DNA from: CAZYAK01 sp964645935
GTDB lineage: Bacteria; Patescibacteriota; Gracilibacteria; Peribacterales; Peribacteraceae
Direction: 5' to 3'
Length of the DNA stretch: 44,256 bases
Assembly: GCA_964645935.1 (NCBI GenBank)
Contig: CAZYAK010000005.1
Coordinates: forward strand, 1-44,256
Part shown: in pieces, positions 1-5,639 of the stretch
Layout of the letters: each line of letters begins with the position of its first letter
Position numbering within the stretch: position 1 is the first letter of the stretch
The notes under the pieces: model-generated
Database searches by the model: none
The model's input: only the letters and a program-made list of their open reading frames with translations
Told to the model about the DNA's origin: nothing
Position numbers and translations under genes: made by a program

Positions 1-8
1 TCACACGT

Positions 9-84
9 GGCCCGGTAGCTCAGCTGGTAGAGCACTCCCCTGAAGAGGGAGGTGTCACCGGTTCGATCCCGGTCTGGGCCACCA
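9..84 (+). tRNA. tRNA-Phe (GAA)
   Basis: The sequence folds as a full cloverleaf. The acceptor GGCCCGG pairs with CTGGGCC with one G-U pair. The anticodon stem CTCCC/GGGAG closes the loop CTGAAGA, which carries anticodon GAA (Phe). The T arm is ACCGG/CCGGT, and the 3' CCA is encoded. A consensus promoter for the next gene starts only 2 nt after the CCA. The last 8 bases plus the bases after them recur at 641-653, so the 3' end may have served as an integration site. Confidence 0.97.
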
Positions 85-89
85 GTTGA
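77..89 (+). repeat. left direct repeat at the tRNA-Phe 3' end (possible att site)
   Basis: GGCCACCAGTTGA here matches GGCCACCAATTGA at 641-653 in 12 of 13 positions. The two copies bracket a segment that is clearly richer in A+T than everything to its right, with a single gene inside. This is the arrangement left by site-specific integration at a tRNA 3' end. No integrase is visible, so integration is inferred. Confidence 0.5.
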
Positions 90-113
90 CAAAAATTAAA
101 AACAGTATATGAT
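86..113 (+). promoter_or_regulatory. consensus promoter TTGACA-N16-TATGAT
   Basis: TTGACA lies at 86-91 and TATGAT at 108-113 with a 16-nt spacer. The start codon at 122 follows the -10 box by 8 nt, so the transcript would have almost no leader. Confidence 0.8.
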
Positions 114-121
114 CTTGGTCA

Positions 122-616
122 ATGGAGGACCAAGAAGTAATTGAAGTGCATGGAGACGACAAACCAATGCGCTTTACGTACCCAGATATTGCGGAAACTG
201 CTGGGGTGTTTCGTTGTGTTGCCTTAGGAATTCTCAATCTGCGAAAAAGAATTGGCTATCTCGTTCATGCTGCACCTGGTAACAGATTAGCTCTCGAAGC
301 CCTCATTGACTCAGCTTTGAGTGAAGTAAAAAAACCAAGTAATCTTCGCGTAGGTGTAGCGGGGAACATTCCTCCTTCGAGATTCGAGCGAAAAGAAGTG
401 AGCGATGCTGATTTTCAGAATGAGCAGTTAGATATGGAGCAGCATGCACAATGGATTATTGCTATGTTACGTTCAAAAAAAATTCTTCTTGAAAACATCG
501 ATAATAGGCTTTCTTCAAAGCCAGCAACTGGAGACTACCGAATGCGAGTAGATACTGTTGAACAAGAAATAGTTATTCAATACGAGGAAAATGAATTCGA
601 TAAGGATGACGAGTAA
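122..616 (+). CDS. hypothetical protein (164 aa) in a low-GC cassette
   Basis: I do not recognise this protein. It is soluble and mixed charged, with a C-terminus ending in a run of Asp and Glu. It has no signal peptide or membrane segment. Its base composition is markedly more A+T-rich than all other genes in the window, with AAA, GAA, ATT and TTT codons common. It lies directly behind tRNA-Phe and is bracketed by repeats of the tRNA 3' end (77-89 and 641-653), and it carries its own consensus promoter. Horizontal acquisition is the simplest reading. ATG 122 is chosen because it sits 8 nt after the -10 box; an internal ATG at 167 is less likely. Confidence 0.75.
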   Translation: MEDQEVIEVHGDDKPMRFTYPDIAETAGVFRCVALGILNLRKRIGYLVHAAPGNRLALEALIDSALSEVKKPSNLRVGVAGNIPPSRFERKEVSDADFQNEQLDMEQHAQWIIAMLRSKKILLENIDNRLSSKPATGDYRMRVDTVEQEIVIQYEENEFDKDDE

Positions 617-640
617 TATTTTCGGATAGTCTCGACTACA

Positions 641-653
641 GGCCACCAATTGA
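641..653 (+). repeat. right direct repeat of the tRNA-Phe 3' end
   Basis: GGCCACCAATTGA repeats the tRNA-Phe end with one mismatch. The low-GC segment ends close to this point and GC-rich sequence resumes by about 670. Only the last 8 bases of the tRNA are reproduced, so this is an att-like scar and not a tRNA pseudogene. Confidence 0.5.
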
Positions 654-675
654 TTCTCAGCAATTGTTCCTCCGA

Positions 676-701
676 CGCCGCTCGCTGCGGGCTTTTTGTG
701 T
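676..701 (+). terminator. weak hairpin with T-tract
   Basis: CCGC-TCGCT-GCGG is followed closely by TTTTT. It is short for an intrinsic terminator but correctly placed after the 122-616 gene. The rest of 617-862 shows nothing coding. Confidence 0.4.
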
Positions 702-862
702 TGGCGGGATCAACCGGTGGATTCTCTCTCTTTGGGAAGCGCACCTCCCAACCCTCCCCTCTTTTGTAAGCCAAGCAACGGGATTCGTGGCGCAGATATT
801 TGACAGAATGTAGACGCATAGTCGAAGCTCGGCTGAAGTAGTATTCGTTTCCTCCCTCCCTA

Positions 863-1207
863 ATGCCCGCAGAACAAGAAGACGATGACGATCTCTCCCC
901 GACCCTCGTGAACGAGGACCTCGAAACAGGGATCGCGGCCGTCGAGGCCCAGCGGGAGGGATTACAAGCGATTCTAGCGCTCGATGATGTCTCCGGAGAG
1001 GTGCGTTTGCGTTGTGAGCAACTGCTCGCGGGATTGGGGAGTATTTCCTGTGCACTGGCCAACTTGGCGTCCGAGGCCCAGCGAGGGGCCTTTCTGGCAG
1101 GCGTGTATGGCGGAATGAGCGACCAAGTGGTCGACCGGTTACGCGACAGCGTTCCGAGGGAGGACGTGGGACGCCTGCTCGGTACGCTTCACGATACGAC
1201 CTCGTAG
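863..1207 (+). CDS. hypothetical helical protein (114 aa)
   Basis: This is an unrecognised small acidic protein, probably all-helical. The N-terminus has a run of Asp residues, and the rest is Ala, Leu and Glu-rich. The ATG follows a C/T-only tract (CCTCCCTCCCTA) with no Shine-Dalgarno sequence. A TAGTAT hexamer at 839-844 would give a leader of about 11 nt. The same pyrimidine tract recurs before several other starts in this window, which supports the start and the reality of the gene. No function can be assigned. Confidence 0.65.
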   Translation: MPAEQEDDDDLSPTLVNEDLETGIAAVEAQREGLQAILALDDVSGEVRLRCEQLLAGLGSISCALANLASEAQRGAFLAGVYGGMSDQVVDRLRDSVPREDVGRLLGTLHDTTS

Positions 1208-1208
1208 T

Positions 1209-1230
1209 CCGTGCTCCATGAGGAGCACGG
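1209..1230 (+). terminator. 9-bp hairpin CCGTGCTCC/GGAGCACGG
   Basis: A perfect 9-bp stem with the loop ATGA lies right after the 863-1207 gene and 10 nt before the thiN -10 box. There is no T-tract. It could end the upstream transcript, or it could act on the thiN promoter, whose -35 region it covers. Confidence 0.5.
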
Positions 1231-1240
1231 GGGCTGACGC

Positions 1241-1246
1241 TATACT
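1241..1246 (+). promoter_or_regulatory. -10 box TATACT of thiN, leaderless spacing
   Basis: TATACT ends exactly 6 nt before the thiN ATG, placing the transcription start at or next to the start codon. There is no convincing -35 box. Confidence 0.7.
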
Positions 1247-1252
1247 CCGCGC

Positions 1253-1900
1253 ATGCCCCACCGGAAGCGCGCCCTCATTCTCGCCAGCGGCGACGTCCCG
1301 GACGATGCGTATGTCCGGGCCAAGGCCGCGGAAGCGGATCTGGTTGTCTGCGCCGACGGCGGCGCGCGGCATGCGGTGCGCCTCCGCATCACGCCGTTGG
1401 CGATCATCGGCGATCTCGACTCGTTAGATACTACAACGCGTGCGGCCTTGCCCGATGTCCCTGCAGAGCGCGATCCAGACCAGGAGACCACGGACCTGGA
1501 GAAATGCCTCACGTGGTGCATCGCGCGTGGGTGTACGGAGGCGACAGTGATGGGCGCGCTCGGGCCGCGCATCGACCATGCGCTGGCGGCGCTCGGATGC
1601 TTGCGGCGGTTCTCATCAGACCTCCGCCTGACCCTCACTGACGCGGAGTCGGACATCACACGCATCGACGGGGACGTACGGTTTTCTGCCCCGGCTGGTG
1701 AGCGCATCTCACTGCTCCCGCTCACGCGCTGCGAAGGCGTTACCACTGAAGGCCTGCGCTATCCGCTTTGCGATGACGCGCTGGAGACCGGCGTGCGCGA
1801 GGGCATCAGCAACGCAGCGCTCGGTGGCGAGGTGCGCGTCTCTGTCCGCTCCGGCATGCTGCTCCTGTCACGCTTCCGCGGCTCCTCTCCCCTGTTGTGA
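1253..1900 (+). CDS. thiN: thiamine pyrophosphokinase
   Basis: This cytoplasmic enzyme transfers pyrophosphate from ATP to thiamine to make the cofactor TPP. The family hallmarks are all visible in order: CADGGA, IGDLDS, an ETTDLEK segment and GALGPRIDHALA, in a 215-aa protein of normal size. The start is fixed by the TATACT box 6 nt upstream (leaderless mRNA). The stop overlaps the start of the following symporter by 4 nt (GTGA), so the two are translationally coupled. With no thiamine biosynthesis genes nearby, the pair suggests uptake of thiamine followed by activation. No TPP riboswitch is visible upstream. Confidence 0.95.
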   Translation: MPHRKRALILASGDVPDDAYVRAKAAEADLVVCADGGARHAVRLRITPLAIIGDLDSLDTTTRAALPDVPAERDPDQETTDLEKCLTWCIARGCTEATVMGALGPRIDHALAALGCLRRFSSDLRLTLTDAESDITRIDGDVRFSAPAGERISLLPLTRCEGVTTEGLRYPLCDDALETGVREGISNAALGGEVRVSVRSGMLLLSRFRGSSPLL

Positions 1901-3309
1901 TCCATCTCGCCGGTGTCGACATCGCCCTCATCCTCGCGTACTTCGTCGCGGTGTTCGGCGTGGGGTGGTGGTCGGCGACGCGCACAAAAGAAACGAGCGA
2001 GGATTTTCTGCTCGCGGGGCGGCGCCTAACGCTGCCGATCTTCGTGATGACGCTCGTCTCTACGTTCTATGGCGGTGTGCTGGGCGTCGGCGAATACACG
2101 TACAGCTACGGCCTCTCCAACTGGGTCACGCAGGGACTCCCCTACTACGCCTTCGCTGCGTTCTTTGCACTGGTGCTGGCCGGGCCGGTGCGCAAGGCCG
2201 CGCACTTTTCCATCCCCGACCAGCTGGAGCGCGTGTACGGCCGGAAGACGGCGCTGCTGGGTGCCGCACTCGTGTTCGTGCTCGCATCGCCCGCACCGTA
2301 CCTGCTGATGCTCGCGATGTTCCTGCAGCTCTTCTTTGGGTGGTCGCTGCTCGCGTGCGTCATCGTCGCCGCCATCGCGGGCACGGCCTTCCTCTTCGCG
2401 GGTGGCTTCCGGTCCGACGTGGAGACGGACGTGCTGGAGTTCACGCTGATGTTCCTCGGCTTCGCGCTCGTCATCCCCTACTGCGTGCTGACGTATGGGG
2501 GATGGGACTATCTCGTCGCGCACCTGCCGCCGCTGCACCTCACGTGGCACGGCGGGAACACCGGGCAGTACGTGGTGGTGTGGTTCTTCATCGCGCTCTG
2601 GACGCTCGTCGATCCGTCGTTCCACCAACGCTGCGCCGCGGCCAAGGACGCCGCCACCGCGCGAAAGGGCATCCTCATCTCGCTCGCGTTCTGGGCGCTG
2701 TTCGACCTGCTCACCACCACGGCCGGCCTCTACGCGCGCGCCGCGTTGCCGGATCTCGCGCAGCCGCTGCTCGCGTTCCCGATGCTGGCCGAAGCCGTGC
2801 TGCCGCCGCTCGCCAAGGGCGCGTTCTATGTGGGCATGCTCGCCACGGTGATGTCCACGCTCAATACCTCTGCGTTCCTCTCCGCGCAGACACTGGGGCG
2901 GGACATCGCGCTGCGCCTCAGGGGCACCGCGGCGCTCGGCGAGGACCGCGCGTCGGTGCGGGCCACGCGCATCGGGCTCGTGGTCTCGTGCGCGCTCGCC
3001 GCCGTGCTCTGCCTTGCCGTGCCGAGCGTGGTGAACCTGTGGTACGCCATCGGCACCGTCATCATCCCGGGGCTGCTCGTGCCGCTCGTCTCCAGTTACT
3101 TCCCGTCGTTGCGCGTCCGTCCGGCCTTCGCATTCGCGTCCATGCTGCTCGGGTGGCTCGTCTCGTCGGCCTGGCTGCTGGCCGCAGCCGTACCCGGATC
3201 GGCGGGCAATCCGCTGGGCATCGAGCCCATGTATCCGGGTTTACTGCTCTCCCTGCTCGTGTGGGCCATTGGGCGCTTGGGGAAGTTGAGTGCACAAGAA
3301 GTGTTGTGA
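1897..3309 (+). CDS. sodium:solute symporter family (SSS) transporter, possibly for thiamine
   Basis: This 470-aa polytopic inner-membrane protein has about 12-13 hydrophobic helices. It has the SSS signature style: an N-terminal helix followed by SEDFLLAGRRL, then a PDQLERVYGRKTA loop. The start GTG at 1897 overlaps the thiN stop by 4 nt. SSS proteins co-import Na+ and a small solute. The substrate is inferred from thiN coupling; SSS-type thiamine transporters (the ThiV group) have been proposed from comparative genomics. Pantothenate, proline or sugar transport cannot be excluded from sequence alone. Confidence 0.88.
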   Translation: MIHLAGVDIALILAYFVAVFGVGWWSATRTKETSEDFLLAGRRLTLPIFVMTLVSTFYGGVLGVGEYTYSYGLSNWVTQGLPYYAFAAFFALVLAGPVRKAAHFSIPDQLERVYGRKTALLGAALVFVLASPAPYLLMLAMFLQLFFGWSLLACVIVAAIAGTAFLFAGGFRSDVETDVLEFTLMFLGFALVIPYCVLTYGGWDYLVAHLPPLHLTWHGGNTGQYVVVWFFIALWTLVDPSFHQRCAAAKDAATARKGILISLAFWALFDLLTTTAGLYARAALPDLAQPLLAFPMLAEAVLPPLAKGAFYVGMLATVMSTLNTSAFLSAQTLGRDIALRLRGTAALGEDRASVRATRIGLVVSCALAAVLCLAVPSVVNLWYAIGTVIIPGLLVPLVSSYFPSLRVRPAFAFASMLLGWLVSSAWLLAAAVPGSAGNPLGIEPMYPGLLLSLLVWAIGRLGKLSAQEVL

Positions 3310-3320
3310 CCATCGAATTC

Positions 3321-3348
3321 TTGACGGATGTCAAATATCCTTTACAGT
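3321..3348 (+). promoter_or_regulatory. promoter TTGACG-N16-TACAGT
   Basis: TTGACG at 3321-3326 and TACAGT at 3343-3348 have a 16-nt spacer. The box lies 11 nt after the symporter stop. It would give a leader of roughly 145 nt before the GTG at 3500, far longer than usual for this window. Confidence 0.65.
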
Positions 3349-3499
3349 CCCCCGCTTCAGGCTACGGCCTGGAGGAGCTCATTCACACCAGCGTGTGCGA
3401 TTGGACGTATGGTGCGTCCGAAGCAAACGATCATCGTGTCCCTTGAAGGGGACGACGACGGAGAGTGAGGAGCTGGATGCGAGACGGAGGACTGAGACC

Positions 3500-4387
3500 G
3501 TGGCCGAGAACCTGAAGAACCGGATCTACCGCGAGGGCGACGTGACGGTGGTGGAGGCGTACAACGGCCGCGACCCCAACCTGGGCAAGCAGCCCGGGGT
3601 GGAGTCGATGGGCGTGGAGGGCTGGTGGCGGAAGCGCTTCTTCAACCGCGCGATCACGATGCTGGACGACGCCGGCGAGCAGCTGGCCCAGCTCCGCGCG
3701 GGCAAGAACGTGATCGTCATCGGCGTGACGGGGCGCAGCAAGCTGGACCCGGAGGAGCTGGAGCGCTGGGGGCTGCAGGTGGGCGAGTACGAGATCGCCC
3801 TCCGCAACCTCTTCGCCTCGGCCCTGCTGGACCTGCGCGTCGTGGACCGCCGCATCCGCCCGTTCCCGGTGGACCTGCGCTTCGTGCACGGCGGGGCGGG
3901 CCAGGGCGTGGACAAGGCCGCCATCGACGTGTGCCGGCATTACAAGGTCCCCATGACGGGGATCACGCCGGCGACGTACGCGCTGTACGTCGAGGACGTG
4001 TCCGAGGGCTTCCCGGTGATCGCCACCGCGGAGCTGGACGCGTACATCGACGGCTTCGTGTCGTGCGTGGACGTGCTGGTGGCGACGGGGGGGCGCGAGG
4101 AGGTGCTGCGCCAGTACACCCAGGCGGCGCTGACCCGACTGAAGACGGTCGTCCCCTGCCCCGTGCTGAAGGCCATCGCCCGCTACAACGGCGGGCCCGG
4201 CGGCCTCACGCCCGGCGGCGGCGTCGATGACGCGACGGTGGCGATGCAGCAGCTGATCCGCACCATGGGTGCCGACGCTCCGGCGAAGGTGACCATGGAG
4301 GAGGTGCGTAAGCACCTCGTGGACGAGCTGACGGCGTACGCGGCGCGGAAGTTCCAGCTGGGCACCGTGCTGCCCTGGCAGTTCTAA
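3500..4387 (+). CDS. SLOG/LOG-like Rossmann-fold protein (295 aa)
   Basis: The central part looks like the SLOG superfamily (LOG, DprA and related nucleotide-binding proteins). A strand NVIVIGVTGRSKLD starts the fold, then comes a glycine-rich FVHGGAGQGVDKAA, then PMTGITPATYA, then VLVATGGREEVL. These match the usual pattern of GG-G-G followed by GI-P and a late GG. The GTG start at 3500 is chosen because GGAGG lies 9 nt before it; the frame is open further upstream. A gene for a membrane protein follows after 19 nt with its own Shine-Dalgarno site. SLOG proteins are sometimes nucleotide sensors paired with membrane effectors, so a conflict-system role is possible. That is a hypothesis. Confidence 0.65.
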   Translation: MAENLKNRIYREGDVTVVEAYNGRDPNLGKQPGVESMGVEGWWRKRFFNRAITMLDDAGEQLAQLRAGKNVIVIGVTGRSKLDPEELERWGLQVGEYEIALRNLFASALLDLRVVDRRIRPFPVDLRFVHGGAGQGVDKAAIDVCRHYKVPMTGITPATYALYVEDVSEGFPVIATAELDAYIDGFVSCVDVLVATGGREEVLRQYTQAALTRLKTVVPCPVLKAIARYNGGPGGLTPGGGVDDATVAMQQLIRTMGADAPAKVTMEEVRKHLVDELTAYAARKFQLGTVLPWQF

Positions 4388-4406
4388 CACGAGAGGAGTA
4401 ACGACG

Positions 4407-5072
4407 ATGCCAGAGTTCGAGATGCCGGAGATTGCGAACAACGCCGTGGGTACCCTGCAGACCTACTGGCCGTACATCTGGGGCGGGCTGACGACGCTGC
4501 TCCTGGTGCTCGGCTGGATCCGCGTCCGCATGGCCTTCTGGCGCAAGGAGGCGGTGACGCGCGTGCGGGTGCTCTACCTCCACGTCGTCCCTACCGTCCG
4601 GGGCAACACCGTCTGCGCCACCGAGAAGTGGAGCGGGGCCTTGAAGGAGATCATCACCACCTTCGAGCTGCTCGTCTCCATGATGGTCGGCTGGGCGCGC
4701 GCCACCCGGAAACAGACGCATCCATTCCTGCTGCTGCCCCGCGACCACGCCCCGACGATCCTGGGCGATACCGCGGCGGTGGTGGTGAAGCAGTTCGAGG
4801 ACGTCCCGGAGGCCAAGGGCCGGCTGTCGCGCGAGACGAAGGTCTTCGCGTGGTACTACGATGCCGTCCGCCCGACGATCCGGAAGCAATACGTCCTCGT
4901 CATGAACGAGCGCGACTTCGAGGGCATCGACCGCCTCGAGAACCTCGTCTTCGAGGACGACGAGACGCGCATGTTCTTCGAGGACATGAGGACCCTCCGG
5001 CGGCTCCAGGCGACCGCGCCCGGCACCGTCCAGATGGGGAGCTTCCACCACACCATCCTCGACCAATCGTGA
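4407..5072 (+). CDS. membrane-anchored hypothetical protein (221 aa)
   Basis: One clear transmembrane helix lies near residues 20-38 (WPYIWGGLTTLLLVLGW). It is followed by a basic stretch and a mostly cytoplasmic-looking domain of about 170 residues with conserved-looking aromatic and acidic patches. A second, weaker hydrophobic segment sits near residues 86-98. The start is preceded by GAGGAGT with normal Shine-Dalgarno spacing. It is the second gene of a two-gene unit with the SLOG-like protein at 3500-4387. I do not recognise a family. If the pair is a sensor-effector unit, this would be the membrane effector. Confidence 0.7.
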   Translation: MPEFEMPEIANNAVGTLQTYWPYIWGGLTTLLLVLGWIRVRMAFWRKEAVTRVRVLYLHVVPTVRGNTVCATEKWSGALKEIITTFELLVSMMVGWARATRKQTHPFLLLPRDHAPTILGDTAAVVVKQFEDVPEAKGRLSRETKVFAWYYDAVRPTIRKQYVLVMNERDFEGIDRLENLVFEDDETRMFFEDMRTLRRLQATAPGTVQMGSFHHTILDQS

Positions 5073-5157
5073 CACACTAGACGGCACCCACCCCGTCCCG
5101 ACCCCTCACCCGGGTCGGCCACGCCCCTCGCTTCGCGGGGGCACACGCTGTGACTGA

Positions 5158-5188
5158 GAGAGGGCCGGCACTCGTTGCCGGCCCTCTC
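5158..5188. terminator. 13-bp hairpin GAGAGGGCCGGCA/TGCCGGCCCTCTC
   Basis: This is the strongest stem in the hairpin array downstream of the 4407-5072 gene. It has no T-tract on either strand. It may terminate the plus-strand two-gene unit or belong to the leftward RNA. Confidence 0.5.
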
Positions 5189-5205
5189 GCCATGTCCGCG
5201 CACAT

Positions 5206-5602
5206 GAAAGAGCCGCCCGCGTTGGGACGCGGACGGCTCGATCGGTGGCTTGGAAGCCCGGACCCCGGAGGGGTCCGTTCGCACTCTTGCGAGTGCGCCA
5301 TAGGGGGTTANNNNNNNNNNNNNNNNNNNNNNNNNNNNNNNNNNNNNNNNNNNNNNNNNNNNNNNNNNNNNNNNNNNNNNNNNNNNNNNNNNNNNNNNNN
5401 NNNNNNNNNNCATGCGCCTGCCCCCACCGTAAGGGGGCCGTTTCGCGCGGAACCCGATAGGGCCCGCGACGATCGCTTCCGGGATGACAGGTCCATCCGC
5501 GGCCGCCAAGGAGCGTTGCGCTCCCTCGGGGCCGGGGATGTCTGTCTAGCTTCTATGGTTGCCACCGATGCTGGAAATGAGCGCCTTCCTCGTGGAAAGT
5601 GC
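5206..5602 (-). ncRNA. candidate structured ncRNA, interrupted by the assembly gap
   Basis: A consensus promoter at 5609-5636 points left. No start codon with suitable context lies just after its predicted start near 5602, and the region transcribed is rich in stable stems, ending at a hairpin followed by TTTC near 5206. I looked for tmRNA, SRP RNA and the RNase P P4 signature and did not find them in the visible parts. They could lie in the gap. The identity is unknown and the extent is approximate. Confidence 0.4.
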
Positions 5603-5608
5603 CGGAAT

Positions 5609-5636
5609 ACTATACCATTAAAATAGACACAGTCAA
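5609..5636 (-). promoter_or_regulatory. consensus promoter TTGACT-N16-TATAGT, leftward
   Basis: On the minus strand TTGACT (5631-5636) and TATAGT (5609-5614) have a 16-nt spacer. It begins just past the stop of the 748-aa gene, so it cannot serve that gene. It drives whatever lies between here and the gap. Confidence 0.75.
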
Positions 5637-5639
5637 CTC

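Larger units (their letters stand above)
5073..5639. other. hairpin-dense non-coding stretch around a 100-N gap
   Basis: No credible gene is visible here. Perfect or near-perfect stems lie at 5098-5118 (7 bp), 5125-5141 (7 bp), 5158-5188 (13 bp, loop CTCGT), 5210-5239 (12 bp with one mismatch), 5259-5277 (8 bp), 5280-5297 (7 bp, loop TTGC) and 5420-5438 (6 bp). The N run is 5311-5410. Read on the minus strand, the 5210-5239 stem is followed by TTTC, a weak terminator for leftward transcription. See the ncRNA candidate and the promoter at 5609-5636. Confidence 0.7.

Noticed and set aside
1201..1252. TPP riboswitch upstream of thiN
   Set aside because: Only 45 nt separate the preceding gene from thiN, they hold a simple hairpin, and the mRNA appears leaderless.
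1698..3446. A 582-codon open frame on the plus strand across the symporter gene
   Set aside because: It is an Arg/Ala/His-rich shadow frame of the SSS transporter, which has clear membrane helices in its own frame.
5098..5438. CRISPR array or integron-like repeat array
   Set aside because: The stems all differ in sequence and there is no constant repeat with regular spacers.
5411..5602. RNase P RNA, tmRNA or SRP RNA at the leftward promoter
   Set aside because: The conserved P4 sequence, the tRNA-like end and the GGAAGGAAGCAGCC-type loop are not present in the visible part. They might be in the gap, so only a generic ncRNA is proposed.
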